A stretch of DNA of 64,000 nt from Eriocheir sinensis. Taxonomy: Eukaryota > Arthropoda > Malacostraca > Decapoda > Varunidae. The stretch covers positions 314,501 through 378,500 of the forward strand of contig NW_026112142.1 of the NCBI RefSeq assembly GCF_024679095.1, read 5' to 3'. A program made the position numbers and the translations under genes. Under the pieces are notes generated by a model, which was not told the origin of the DNA, did not search any database, and saw only the letters and a list, made by a program, of their open reading frames with translations. Shown here piece after piece: positions 10,677-22,650 of this stretch; within the stretch, counting starts at the first letter, position 1, and each line of letters starts with the position of its first letter.

Positions 10677-12470
10677 CCTGACAGACGAGACTGGATCTGT
10701 AACTCAGGACAGTAAACAGATGGCCAGAATCCTCAACAGTAACTTCGCATCCGTATTCACAGTCGAGGACATCGAAACCATTCCCGAGGGCCCTGACCCG
10801 CCGAGTGAGATCACGCCCTTGGAAATTGACTCAATATGCGACCAAGAAGTAAAAAAGTACTTGGACAAACTCGACACGAACAAGTCAACGGGACCCGACA
10901 GTTTGTCCCCGCGGTTATTAAAAGAGCTTAAACAACAAATACTTCAACCACTCACTAACATATTCAACTGGTCAGTTCAACTGAACAAGGTCTTGGAAAA
11001 CTGGAAGATGGCGAACGTAACACCGATTTTCAAAAAAGGAGACAAAAGCGTTGCATTAAAATACAGGACCATACGTTTGACATCAGTGGCAAGAAAAATA
11101 CTCGAAAAGATTATTAGAGATAAACTTGTTAAGTTTCTAGAAAACAATAATATAATCTCCGACACCCAGCATGGCTTCAGAAACAAGGGCTCCTGCCTAA
11201 CGAATTCATTAGACTTCTTCCAAGGAATATATAAGAACTGGGATGCCCACATCCCCAGTGATGTTATATACCTGGACTTTCAGAAAGTCTTCGACAAGGT
11301 ACCGCACGAGCAACTCCTTAAGAAACTGCACTCGGCGGGCATTGGAGGCAATCTGATCGCGTGGATAAGAGATTGGCTCACCGACAGGAAATAACGAGTC
11401 CTACTCAACGGACAGCCTTCCGATTGGCTTCCAGTCACTAGTGGAGTGCCTCAAGGGTCAGTGCTGGGACCTCTTTATAATATATATCAATGACCTAGAA
11501 TCAGGACTGAAATCTACAATATCGAAATTTGCAGATGACACCAAGGTGGGTGGAGAGGCCCTCACAAAGACCGACTGCGAAATCATTCAGAAAGACCTCA
11601 ATCACATTATCGAATGGTCGGAAAAATGGCAAATGTCTTTTAATGTTGACAAATGCAAAGTCATGCACATTGGGTCCCAAAATAGTAACCACACGTACAT
11701 CATGAATGGGAGACCTCTGCAGGCGATGCAGGAGGAAAAGGATCTTGGAGTCACTATCAGCAGTGACCTGAAACACGCGAATCACTTTAAAAAAGCATAC
11801 AACAAAGCCAACACTATGCTCGGGTTCATAGCAAGGAACTTCGAGTGTAAAACGCCAGACGTGATCCTTGTATAATTCCATGGTAAGACCGCACCTCGAG
11901 TATGCAGTACAGTTCTGGTCTCCTAATTACATAAAGGGCTCAACGACGCGCCACAAAGATGATTCCAACCTTAAGGGCTCAACCGTACGAGGAACGACTC
12001 AAGCGACTCAATCTCTTGACATTGGAGAAAAGACGCCTACGAGGGGATATGATTCAAGTCTTCAAGTATCTGAAAAAGTTCAATAACGTCGATTATTCCA
12101 AATTCTTTCAGCTGCAAACCAACTCAAGAACTAGAAATAACGGTTTACCCATTCAGTCGAATCGATGTAACACAGACATTGGAAGGAGTTTCTTTTCAAA
12201 CCGAGTCATCCGCCACTGGAACAATCCTCCCTCAGATGTAGTAAATGCGAATACCATCAACTCCTTCAAATATAGAATCGACCGTCATTTCGCTGCGTCG
12301 GGAGTAAACTGAATAACGAGGGGCTTCCATCTGCTCCTCAATATCGAGGTGCTTTCATCTGTTCATCAAGCCCCAAGTGGCGGTCGAGCAGATTAAATCA
12401 CCCAAGCGGGCGACCTCTTAATGAGACAATAGGCTTTCTGTTGCCTACATTTCCATGTTTCCATGTTTTC
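10676..12470 (+). mobile_element. 5'-truncated CR1-like LINE (copy B), D subfamily
   Basis: Homology to copy D begins at CCCTGACAGACGAG (D: 43206), so everything before the RT linker is missing. The 3' UTR has the subfamily hairpin (GGCTTTCTGTTGCC at about 12432) and a CATGTTTC tail (12447-12470). It is inserted immediately downstream of copy A. Confidence 0.85.
10678..12312 (+). pseudogene. LINE B reverse transcriptase remnant
   Basis: Frame pieces at 10678-11391, 11441-11875 and 11959-12312 together cover the RT: NVTPIFKKGDK, YLDFQKVFDKVPH and FADDTKV are visible. Breaks are a TAA at 11392-11394 (CAA in copy D), a deletion after the CCTCAAGGGTCAGTGCTGGG block near 11470 and a small deletion near 11935. 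The catalytic Asp-Asp survives, but the protein cannot be made in one piece. Confidence 0.85.
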
Positions 12471-12563
12471 TAGTTCTTCTCTTTCCCGTGTTGTTGAAAT
12501 ATAGATGGAGAAGTAAAAGAAGATAGAAGGAGACAGACAGATAGAAAGATACAGGAAAATAAA

Positions 12564-12565
<2 letters not shown>

Positions 12566-12625
<60 letters not shown>
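12566..12625 (+). repeat. (TG)30 microsatellite
   Basis: Pure dinucleotide run. Cys/Val open frames across it are artefacts. Confidence 0.95.
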
Positions 12626-12627
<2 letters not shown>

Positions 12628-12736
12628 TTACGGTGCTACAGGTTTCTCGCATTTTTCTTCAGTTTCTTTGCTTCTAAATATACCCCGCCTCATGTCCCTC
12701 CCTCTCATTCTACTCCTTCATCTATTCTGTCCTGTT

Positions 12737-12862
12737 CTACCACACGTAGATTACTAGTAAAAGCGGTAGTAAACAGACACCCTCACCATAGACCGATAAG
12801 TCTTCTGGTGTCTGTTCCTCCTATGTATTCCTATTGTATTTATCCTCCTCCTCCTCCTCCTC
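12737..12862 (+). mobile_element. LINE 3' end fragment (copy M) followed by (TCC)n
   Basis: 12737-12843 is the reverse complement of 933-1040 with few changes: TACTAGTAA, TAAACAGACACCCTC and GTCTTCTGGTGTCTGTTC blocks occur in the same order. The end has TATTCCTATTGTATT, a degenerate tail, running directly into (TCC)n at 12844-12862. Confidence 0.65.
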
Positions 12863-13307
<445 letters not shown>

Positions 13308-13520
13308 TCCCCATATTTGTCATTCTCATTTATTTTTCCTTTTTCATTATTTTACCAGTCATTTTTTCTTCTTCTCATTATTTACCTTATTCCTCTCACT
13401 CTTTCCCTCTCACCCTCTTCCCCTCACCCTCTTCCCTTCACCCTCTTTCCCTCACTCTCTCCTTCCCAAGGATGAGAGACAAACTAAGGATGGTTCAGTG
13501 AAACGTCATCAACTCAGCCA

Positions 13521-13543
13521 TGACGTCACGTTCTGTGACGTCA
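13521..13543. promoter_or_regulatory. Two full CRE palindromes
   Basis: TGACGTCA occurs at 13521-13528 and 13536-13543, 15 bp apart, followed by GGTGACGCG. This matches the CREB/ATF site. A third perfect copy lies at 14901. No gene start is recognised nearby, so the regulatory role is unproven. Confidence 0.35.
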
Positions 13544-13559
13544 CGGCGGTGACGCGCGC

Positions 13560-14880
13560 TGGAGACCTTCCTCAGCAAGAATCTCTTTCGAATCTTGGTT
13601 TTATTCAAGGATTTACACATCATATATGAAGTGTGGTGTTCTCTGAAACAGATAATAGTTGCACAGGTAGTTTTAATATGATGTGGTATTAGTATTAGAC
13701 AAGAATTCTATAGACCTTTGGCAAAACCCTGAGAGAAGGCGGGTGGTAGTGGTGGAACGATCGACACTTTTTACATATTTTTAAGCTGGTTAACAACTGC
13801 TAAAGCCATACCTAGCTTCTGCTTGGATCTTTTCAGGTATTTTCCTTCATAAAGCCTGGGATATATTGTAACAACCCAGCACGGCATGTACAAAAAAAGG
13901 ATCACACCGATTGTGACTCCAGCCAAGTTCCACAGCCTAGCTCCATTTTCCTCTTATTTCTCCATTATGAGAGATTATTAAGGATTTGATGTACACATAT
14001 GTTAATGTACATGCCTTATTTTTACATTAAAACCTAGAATTACCCTTGTAAATAGTTATAACAAAAATATGTAAAAAGTACTTACTAGCTCGATTTTTCC
14101 TACCTGGTCCCTTTATATCTCCATTAAGAGGGAGTATTAAGGTTTCTACTGTACTTATTCATTAACATATCACTCTTATACATTCATCCCCTATCCATTT
14201 CATGTCTCGCCCATCCTTTGCCTCACATCTAACATTCCTCCATATGTCTACCTAACTTTTCTTTTCACGTCATTACACGTTTCGTGTATCTTTTCTGGTT
14301 CAGGTTTTAGTTCCAAATAACTATCATTAGGACTTGGTGTTATAGTTCTTATTGATGATTACAATAACAAATTAAGTACAGAGAAAACCGGGACAATAAG
14401 ACATCACTCCTCTCAGAATGGATTACTATTTTGTTGATTCCTCGTTATTTACTCTTGTTATCACCTATTTAAGACAACACGAACCTTCCTTAATCTTTTA
14501 TATGCCTTCTACATAGTTAAATACCCCCTAAATAACGTAAAATGATAAGAAGAAAAAACTGCACTGGAGCGATGTAGGTCATATTGCTTACCTGGATCAT
14601 TTTCCTGTTTTGGGATGATAATGTAGTGCTGTGTGTTGTCTGTCGCCTTGAAATGACTTGAACAAACTCTGGCAGTATCTGGATTTAACTTATCTTTACG
14701 ACTACACGCATGCATCCACTGTCAAACTAAGGACTTTGTCTTGGGAAAACGATAAAAATTAAGCTTTCCTAGCTTCTTACACCTGTTATTGTTAGTGCCG
14801 CCGTAAACAGCACACCTTGTCATTGTTCACAGCAAGAAACTTCAATCCAGTAACGCCGCAGCCACACGTGTGTGTCTCCA
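13560..14880. other. Non-coding, AT-rich, with a diverged duplication
   Basis: No credible ORF. About 13935-14010 and 14085-14165 share CTCCATTA..GAG..TATTAAGG..T and TTTTCCT blocks about 150 bp apart, a diverged tandem duplication. Nothing else recognised. Confidence 0.5.
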
Positions 14881-14881
14881 G

Positions 14882-14945
14882 TGACGTCTCTGTTTACATG
14901 TGACGTCACGAGCGCGGTGCATTGTGGGAAAAACAAATGTTTAGC
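14882..14945. promoter_or_regulatory. CRE palindrome in a GC-rich patch
   Basis: TGACGTCA at 14901-14908, a near copy (GTGACGTCT) at 14881, a forkhead-like TGTTTAC between them and GCATTGTGGGAA just after. The clustering suggests a promoter or enhancer, but no transcript is recognised downstream. Confidence 0.3.
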
Positions 14946-15159
14946 GATTTATCCTATTATATCTCTCATCCTTGCTCCTTCCCACCCTTCCCTTCCCTTC
15001 ACACTTCCCTTTATCCTTCACTCTCCCCTTCCCCTTCCACTTCCTCTTCCACCCTTCCCTTCACCATTCCCCCTCAACAATTCCTCTCGTTCTCTTCCCT
15101 TCAGCTTCAATTACAAGGCGAGAGAGGAGCGTGTCTGTCGGCAGGTGTGGGTGATACAG

Positions 15160-15352
15160 GTGTGCGGTGGAGGAGGAGAAGGAGGAGGGGGAGGAGGAGG
15201 AGGTGGTGGTGGTGGTGGCGATGGTGGAGGAGTGAGAGGTGGTGGTGGAGGCGGTGGAGGGGGAGGGAGATTAAAAGCAGCAGTTAGTGTTATTGGAAGT
15301 AGAAGTTGAAGTAATAATGAAAGTAATAGTTTTGGTTGTAGTAGCAGTTGTG

Positions 15353-15383
<31 letters not shown>

Positions 15384-15443
15384 TAGCAGTAGTACCTAGT
15401 TGAAATAGTATTGAAAATAGTAGCTGTAGTAGTAGCAGTAGTG

Positions 15444-15493
<50 letters not shown>

Positions 15494-15540
15494 GGTGGTG
15501 GTAGTAGTAGTAGTAATAGTAATAGTAGTAGTAATGGTAA

Positions 15541-15578
<38 letters not shown>

Positions 15579-15800
15579 ATAGCACTAGTAGTTGTAGTAG
15601 TAGTAGTAGTAGTAGTAGTAGTAATGGCAGTAGTAGTAGTAGTAATAGTAATAGTAGTAGTAGTAGTAGTAATGGCAGTAGTAGTAGTAGTAATGGCAGT
15701 AGTAGTAGTAGTAGTAGTAGTAGTAATGGCAGTAGTAGTATTAGTAGTAATAGTAGTAGTAGTAATAGTAATAGTAGTAGTAGTGTTAGTAGTAGTTAGT
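15160..15800 (+). repeat. Compound GGA/GGT and TAG trinucleotide microsatellite
   Basis: 15160-15270 is (GGA/GGT)n. 15330-15800 is long (TAG)n with TGG, TAA and CAG interruptions. Open frames across it (poly-Val, poly-Leu, poly-Gly) are repeat artefacts. Confidence 0.9.
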
Positions 15801-15836
15801 CATAATTCGATCGAAGATATGGTTATTTTTCTAATC

Positions 15837-15838
<2 letters not shown>

Positions 15839-15912
<74 letters not shown>
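15839..15912 (+). repeat. (AC)37 microsatellite
   Basis: Uninterrupted dinucleotide run directly after a short spacer from the TAG array. Confidence 0.97.
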
Positions 15913-15916
<4 letters not shown>

Positions 15917-17338
15917 CCTTTCCTTTCTTCCCCCCTACCTTCTATCCATGCCCCTCATCAATCTCCCCACCCTTTTCCTCTCTACTGCTACTCTCCCTCC
16001 CCTTCTTCCTCCTCTCGCCCCCTCCTCTTCCTTCTTCTTATTGTAAATGTCCCCAATTCTCTTCTTTACTCTCACTCTACCCCTTTACACCCTTGCACCA
16101 TCCCTCCCCCCTCTATTCTGACATTACATCCTCCTCCTCTCCCATCTCTCCATCTTGCTTAGCTAATCGGATTACCACCTCAACAGCCGCATCAAACAAG
16201 CGATCGGATATTCAAGAGTTGATTCGGTGATCATACGAAATCACTTAATCGCCAAAAAAGAGAAAAAAAGAAAAAGAAAAAAAAAACATTACCAAAGAAA
16301 CGGCTCGCCGCCCTAATCGTCATAATTCATCAGTATTGTATTTTTTCCATATTTATTTTTTCTATATTTATTTTTTCTTTGATTCTTTTTTGTCTGTTAT
16401 TGATTTATTTCATTAGATGTCCGTCATTGGAGGAGGCTGGTAGGAAGAGAAAAGGAAGGGAAGACGGGAAATGAGGCGGAGAAATGAGGAGGAAAAAAAG
16501 TGGAGGAACCAGAGATGGGTGGTGGAGTTGAAGTGAGATGAAGAGGATTGGAAAGGAATGAGAAGAACGGTGTAACGGGCTTGTCGGGGGGCGTTTAAAG
16601 GGTGTTGATTAAGACTTCAGCTTCCTTAAGGCGAATTATATTCGTAGCCTTTATGTACAAGAAGCGACGGAGCGAGAGCGACTGTCGTTGTGTGTCAGTC
16701 GGACTCTCGTGAAGGAGTGGCGAGTTACAGGTTGGAAAATAATTGTTACAATTGGTCACGTATGTCAAGGTGACCTCCACGCACCATCGGAGTGCGAAGT
16801 ATACAAAACTGAGACGGTAAACACTGACGGACGACATTCCTATAAGGTGGCGTGATCTATCTGTCGTGGGTTTTTCCATTGACAATTGTATGCATAATTC
16901 GTGGTGATATTAAATAATAATAATAATACATTGATATCCTACTATAACACTGCTCGGTCACCTACCAGTGATCGCGACCACGCGATATACAAAAATCTAA
17001 ATAGCAGTCTAGTTACCATGAACATACATAGCGGGAGTTTGTCAAGCAGACTGCCTATGATACAATTACATTAAAACACTGGCTATGTAAGAACAGATGT
17101 GGAGTTATAATATAAATAGTGAGAGGGAAACCACAACGTGTGTGACATGAAACATAAGAAACCTCTCAAAAGATAAATATAAGGACACATGTATAAGAAG
17201 GTATCAACTGGCATAGTTACAGACAATGAAACGTTGATCTAGCTCCTAAAAAAAAAATACAGTAGTGAAACACAGTACAATGTTAAGTATAGGAGCAGCC
17301 AGGTTTCTGTCCCCTGACTTGTCTGAGAAAAGGAAAAA
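15913..17338. other. Non-coding; probable 3' flank or LTR of the gypsy element at the right end
   Basis: 15913-16140 is C/T-rich, 16240-16400 is A- or T-rich and 16420-16560 is purine-rich. The segment 16890-17338 lies downstream (minus sense) of the env-like stop and should hold the polypurine tract and 3' LTR. No copy of it was found near 23450-24120, so LTR boundaries are not called. Confidence 0.4.
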
Positions 17339-18295
17339 CTACCTTGCCAGTGGCCTCCCGGCATCCAGTCGCCGTGTCTGCACAACCAAATAATCGTGCA
17401 GGACAGAGTTTCTCCTAATAAGGTAGCACATGACGACGAGACTGACGAACATCAGAAACATTGGTACAAAAAATCCAGGGTACAGGTAGGGGAGATGCAA
17501 ATAATCAGGCAGCGTTTCCTCCAGGGTTTCCGCAAACTCTGTTTTCTTTGCGAAAGACAATGAATTAAGGGAATTAGTCACATACGAGATGCTGGAGAAA
17601 TGAATGTCATCGAGAGACCGTAGAGGAAACACTCGATGGGAAATATTGGCCGTGAAAACCAGACGGATCCGGGACGGGTACGTTGTTATGTTAGTGGAGC
17701 GGATATAGCATGCTTCCGCTACCATTTTATTTGTCTGCTCTAGCAGTTCCTCAATGTTAGTATGCAATTGCGCAAGTTTTCTACAATTGGCGTTGATCAC
17801 CCTGCGATTTCGAGCAGCAAAGGAAAGTACATGAGCGTAGTGGTCCCGCAAATCGCGAACGTCCTCGTCGGTAGCCGTACCGAAAAGGAACTTTGAGGCG
17901 GACCCAACGATGTTGAGCAACCCCCTCTTTACCCGAGAGTGAACTGAGTGAAAACTATAATCCATGTTTACCTCATCAACTTTTCCCCGTAAGAACAGAA
18001 TCCTATCCTCCAGTAGTTGAAAAAGAGTCAGAGAGTTGGTACTAGAAGGTGCCTTTGATTCTCTAGTCTTGGTAGCCCGTATGGCGTCTGCCATGCCGAT
18101 TAGTTTTTCTGAGACTATCCTGATTGTGTCCGTGGTGTTGGTCAAGGAAGTATATGGATATTTTACGAGGAGCACATCTTCTATGAGGAAGACCTCTCCT
18201 ATGTGTGCCGTGAGGGCACCAGGCTTCAGGTGGATGGGTGTTGTTGCAAGCTGGGAGCCGAGGGACAACAAGATGGTCAGAAAACGCAACATCAT
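17339..18295 (-). CDS. env: Env-like membrane fusion protein of the gypsy element (shortened)
   Basis: An ORF of 318 codons starts at ATG 18295, 27 nt after the integrase stop. A hydrophobic N-terminus (residues 1-19) looks like a signal peptide. A furin-type RVKR site is at residues 121-124, followed by a glycine/hydrophobic stretch like a fusion peptide and a helical segment. A single membrane span lies at about 274-293, with a short basic tail. This is the layout of the F-type fusion proteins shared by errantiviruses and baculoviruses. At 318 residues it is well below the usual ~450-600 or more; the region between the post-cleavage helix and the membrane stem looks deleted. Function is probably lost. 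Assignment rests on layout, not on alignment. Confidence 0.65.
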   Translation of the reverse strand: MMLRFLTILLSLGSQLATTPIHLKPGALTAHIGEVFLIEDVLLVKYPYTSLTNTTDTIRIVSEKLIGMADAIRATKTRESKAPSSTNSLTLFQLLEDRILFLRGKVDEVNMDYSFHSVHSRVKRGLLNIVGSASKFLFGTATDEDVRDLRDHYAHVLSFAARNRRVINANCRKLAQLHTNIEELLEQTNKMVAEACYIRSTNITTYPSRIRLVFTANISHRVFPLRSLDDIHFSSISYVTNSLNSLSFAKKTEFAETLEETLPDYLHLPYLYPGFFVPMFLMFVSLVVMCYLIRRNSVLHDYLVVQTRRLDAGRPLAR

Positions 18296-18298
18296 GAT

Positions 18299-18320
18299 CT
18301 GAAAGTGGTGGGAATGAAGT
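18299..18320 (-). promoter_or_regulatory. Candidate splice acceptor for the env-like mRNA
   Basis: In minus sense the text CCCACCACTTTCAG lies immediately upstream of ATCATG, the env-like start. A pyrimidine-rich tract plus CAG is a canonical 3' splice site. Gypsy Env is known to be made from a spliced subgenomic RNA, so the position fits. Confidence 0.5.
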
Positions 18321-18322
18321 AT

Positions 18323-20116
18323 TTAAACCCGTGGTCTCAAGTTATAGCTATGGGTGTTGGGATTATCTTGTTGAACATTTGACTCTGAGGGGGAAGTACC
18401 AATATCAAGGTCCAAAGGTGAGGGAATTACTTTCAGACGATCACTGTGAACTTCTAGACTGACTCCACTATTCAACTCGAGAACCTCGAACCGATTTCCC
18501 CTGACATTCCGAACAACTCGGTAAGGACCCACATATCTAGCCCCGAGTTTCGAACTCCTTTCCGCTTGCTTAATCATGACTGTGTCACCCTCTTTGAAAT
18601 TCACCGGGACGGCCTGTTTGTGTTGTTTTGACATCATTTCCACCTTCGTAGCTTTTAACGTACACCTAACTTCTGAGTGTATCTTGGAAAACATATGCAT
18701 CTGCTGTTGTGCGTACCTATCAATGTTGTAGAGAGGTTGTTGTGGGATTGTTAGGAAGTCGTACGGAAGACGTTTCTCCACCCCATATAAGATGTAGTAG
18801 GGAGACTTCCCCGTAGAGTCGTTTACCGACGTATTTATGGAAGCGGCTATATGCGATAGCCAATCCTCCCAGTTATCGTGGAGATCGTTCACGATAGGCC
18901 TGAGGACCTGTAAGATTTTCCTATTAGCCCTCTCCGCCAACCCATTAGCAGCTGGGTGGTAAGCTGTGATGAAGGATTGCGTGATGTTAAACTGAGCGCA
19001 TATTTCGCTCAATACTGAGTTCCTAAACTCGGTGCCATTGTCACTCAAAAGAATTCGAGGAGACGAATGTGGACACAACACGTGAGTCACGAGGGCATGG
19101 GCCACGCGTGTGGCTGTCTTGTCCTTGAGAGGCGCTAGAACTAGAAACCTAGAGAACTGGTCGACGCACACCAATAAGTAGCGCGAGCCATGTTGGCTCT
19201 GGGGGAGCTGTAGTAAGTCTATATTAACAACATCCCATGGCGCCTCTGGTACTGGGTATTGCAACATAGGTGCTGGCCATTTGACTGACCCCTTGTGCTT
19301 AGCACAAACGACGCAATGTGCGACATGTTTTTCTACATCAACCCGTAATGTGGGCCAGTAGAATTTTCGTCTGGTGACAGATAGCGTCTTGTCTCTTCCT
19401 GGGTGACCCGCAATGGGTGTGTTATGGACCAGCTTAAGCGTCACGGGGACGTATTTGTCTGGGATGACCAGTTGGTCTATAGGTACCGGTTTGGTTGGCC
19501 ATGACCTACAAAGGAGGTTGTCCTCTGATAGGAAGAATTGCGAAAAGGGAACTGGCAATTCAGGAAGGTTTGATTCGTCTCCCGACTCGAGGGCGTAAAT
19601 TAACCTCTTCCACACAGGGTGGTCTCGCTGAGCAGTGTGTAGCTCAGGTGAAGTGAAGTTGTGGATGACCTCTGGGGTGGTAATCGCGCCTATCGGAATA
19701 TTCCGAGATAAGGCATCTGCGACCACATTTGTTTTCCCGGTGATGTATTTTATCTCCGGATTGTATGCTTGGATCGTTAAGAACCATCTTGCCAGACGAC
19801 CGTGTAGGTTTTTTCTCTTGAAAAGATCAGTTACGGCCGCGTGGTCCGTATACACAACAATTTTGTACCCCATCACTATGTCACGAAAATGCTTCAGAGC
19901 CCACACAATGGCAAGAGCCTCTAGGTGGGTAGCAGAATAGTTCTTTTCCGGAGCTGTAAGTACTCGACTGGCGAACGCTATCACATGCTTTTTGCCGGAC
20001 TTGTCTGTTTGCATCAGCGCGGCTCCTACTCCACTAGCCGAAGCGTCGGTACAAAGCTGAAAGGGGTCCTTGAAATCCGGAAAGACAAGGACCGGAGCCT
20101 GTGTAAGCGCTTTCTT
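18323..20116 (-). pseudogene. pol: Gypsy pol, RNase H and integrase part
   Basis: The frame is open from the DNA-transposon junction to the stop at 18323. RNase H motifs include YTDHAAVTDL and the terminal ADALSRN. The integrase has an N-terminal zinc module (HNTPIAGHPG, then CVVCAKH), the DDE core (first Asp in VVNIDLL, second in LLSDNGTEF, Glu in GLAERANR) and a C-terminal GPYR-type region (KLGARYVGPYRVV). It ends 27 nt before the env-like start. It is separated from RT by the inserted element at 20121-20897, so it is no longer part of one polyprotein, though this part shows no internal break. Confidence 0.85.
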
Positions 20117-20120
20117 TAAC

Positions 20121-20897
20121 CCGTACAGTGTTGTCTTTTGTCATAGATAGGGGTCATGACTGGTTGCACTTTTTAGTTTTTTTTATTTATTTGCCCCTTT
20201 AAAAAAAAAAAAAAAGATATATATATTATTTATATGTGAGGAACGGAAGCGTGGCTACCCTAGAGTGTTCGTCCTCTTATTTTTCTCCGTCTCAAAGCTA
20301 ATGATGTCATACCAGGAAAGGAAAATTTATCTTAAAATTTTTTAGAGCCTATATTCTTTCCATTATAAACACTTCTCACAACCCTGTAGTGTGAGTAATG
20401 TGTAAGTACTTCTTTACATCACAAATAAAACAAAAAAATAAACAGTAATTGTAAGTACAAGAAAATGGTTGGATGCGCATCAGACAACACCGTTCGCTTT
20501 TAGGCCGTCTGTACTACAACCGTAGTTCTCAAAGCTCAACATAATACTATGATGCTTCCGATGATCAGTTTTCATTTCCGATTACTCTGAAGCATAACTT
20601 ACAATCCCTCATGCCTTACTGAGTATAGAATCAAGGAGTAATTGCCTAGAAAAAAGTAACTTACCTTCTTGTATAATGATTTTTGTTGGAATGCGGACAA
20701 ATGTACAGAAAGGCCCTTTAACATCCATTTAAAAAAACAAATACTTGTCATATTATTCCTCTCTACTGTCAATGAACAATGTTACATACACAAACAAAAA
20801 TAAAGGGCGTATAAGCCCTCAAACGAGCATGAGTATATATACGTACTAAACACTTCCCTAAGAGGTACGTATATGTACGTACTAAACACTGTACGGG
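20121..20897. mobile_element. PiggyBac-like non-autonomous DNA transposon, 777 bp, TTAA target
   Basis: Starts CCCGTACAGTGTT and ends with its exact reverse complement, flanked by TTAA at 20117-20120 and 20898-20901. TTAA duplication with CCC...GGG ends is the signature of the piggyBac superfamily. The right end has a subterminal direct repeat ACGTACTAAACACT at 20841-20854 and 20877-20890. No transposase frame exists. It is inserted precisely in gypsy pol; reading through a single TTAA keeps the pol frame. Confidence 0.85.
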
Positions 20898-20901
20898 TTA
20901 A

Positions 20902-22650
20902 ATCCTCAAAACTCGTTTGTTGAGCTGGGAGCCACTGAAATGGTACGTCTTTCTTTAAAAGATGGGTTAGGGGACTCGCGCGTGCTGCGAAGTCCTTAAT
21001 GAAAGGTCTGTAATAACCTGCGACACCCAAGAAAGACCGTACCTTGTCCGCAGACGTTGGCTGAGGGAACTCGGCAATAGCCTTTATTTTGTCGTCCACC
21101 GTGTGGATGCCGAATTCGTCCACGACATGCCCCAAGAACTTGATCCGAGGCTTTAAAAATTCACATTTGGTGATTTTGAGCTTTAATCCGACCTCTTGAA
21201 GTCTGTGTAGGACTGCTTTTAGTGTTTCCATGTGTACATGCACGTCTTTACTTGCTATGATGATGTCGTCTAAATACACATAGACAGAGTTGCCCAGCAA
21301 GTCACCAAAAATACTGTTCATTGTCCTTTGGAAGGTCAAGGGAGCTCCTTTGAGCCCGAACGGCATCCTCGTCCACTCATAGTGGCCATGAGGCGTGCTG
21401 AAAGCCGTTATTTCACGTGACTCGGGGGCCATGGGCAGTTGCCAGTAGCCACTGACCAGATCAAGACTCGTAAAGACTTTATTTCCTCTACCGAGACACA
21501 TCAGAAGATCTCGAAGAACGGGAAGCGGAAAATGATCATCCACGGTCGCGGTGTTCACACGCCGGAAATCAATCACAGGGCGATAAGAGCCGTCTTTCTT
21601 TGGAACCAGAAACAAGGGTGAATTCCACGGGGAATTTGATTCTTTGATGACACCTTGTTCTAACATTTCAGAGATAATTTGTTGCACCACCTCCCTCTGA
21701 CTGTGGGGGAGCTTGTACGCATTGACATATACAGGATTTGTCTTGGGTTTTAACTTAATGTGGTGTTCAGCACACTGCGTAACTCCAAGCAGCTCGCCTG
21801 GTAGAGCAAGCGCCCCCCGATAGTGTTCCAGAAGCTGGACTAAGGTTGGCTTAATTTCGGAATAGTGTGCCACTTCTAGGAATGCCTCTAAATTAGCTGT
21901 GTCTTGTTCGGGAGAAGCCTGACACGCCGAGGTTATGCCTGAGACTTGGGCTGAAGGGTATTCAGCTGGTTCCGGGGTGACATTTCTCCCATACACTAGA
22001 CACTGGTATAATCGAACACCGTGTCTTAAGGATACAGGGGATCCAGACGTGTTTATTACCAATGCCTCTGCAAAACCTCCTTCCTTGATTGTCGCAAGAG
22101 TTACCTCCACCGTCACGCGGTGTATGTGAGGAGCTCCGTCGATACACACATCACTGCCCGTCGGAGGGGCGTTAGGCAAACGGATTTTAACAAGTTTTGC
22201 AGCACGATCCGGAACTATATGAGGACCTTCTACGACTGCCGTTACTGTCCGCCACAAGTCTGCAATGGTTTCGTGTGGTTTGACCGTAAGAGGTGACACT
22301 TGGGCGGTGGCAGTCCCTGAGTCTGTGGTGGGTTGGTCATTTTCCACCTCTGAGGGTGAGATTACAGTTGACAGAGGCGATGGATTTACCATCCCCTGTA
22401 TGCGTCGGCCTTGATACACGATCACATTGCTTTCAGGGTTTATGGTTATGTGCAGGTCTTTCATGGCGTTTAATCCTAAGATCCCATCCACAGGTAAAGC
22501 AAACCTGCTAGAGACATAAAAGAAATCTCGAAAGGGACATACTTTTTCATGTAAGCTGACTGTTAGTGGTACTCGCCCAAGGATTCCCAAAGTGGTGCCC
22601 GTCACGCCTTCCACATTCAGGTCGTTCTCTTGGAGCGGCCAAATTTCCCC
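20902..22650 (-). pseudogene. pol: Gypsy pol, reverse transcriptase part
   Basis: A minus-strand frame covers the PR-RT linker and RT. Motifs include LVPKKDGSYRPVIDFR, FTSLDLVSGYWQLP (first catalytic Asp), MPFGLKGAP and VYLDDIIIA (catalytic Asp-Asp). The thumb/connection motif (FLGVAGYYRPFI) follows. The last codons before 20782 run into the inserted DNA transposon and are not native. At the start it is out of frame with the protease by a G-run indel. Gypsy RT copies the element RNA within virus-like particles. Confidence 0.9.

Noticed and set aside
15411..15839. Poly-Val frame of 142 codons
   Set aside because: Translation of the (TAG)n microsatellite in one frame.
16890..17338. 3' LTR of the gypsy element
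   Set aside because: Position fits, but I could find no matching copy near 23450-24120, so LTR boundaries cannot be supported.
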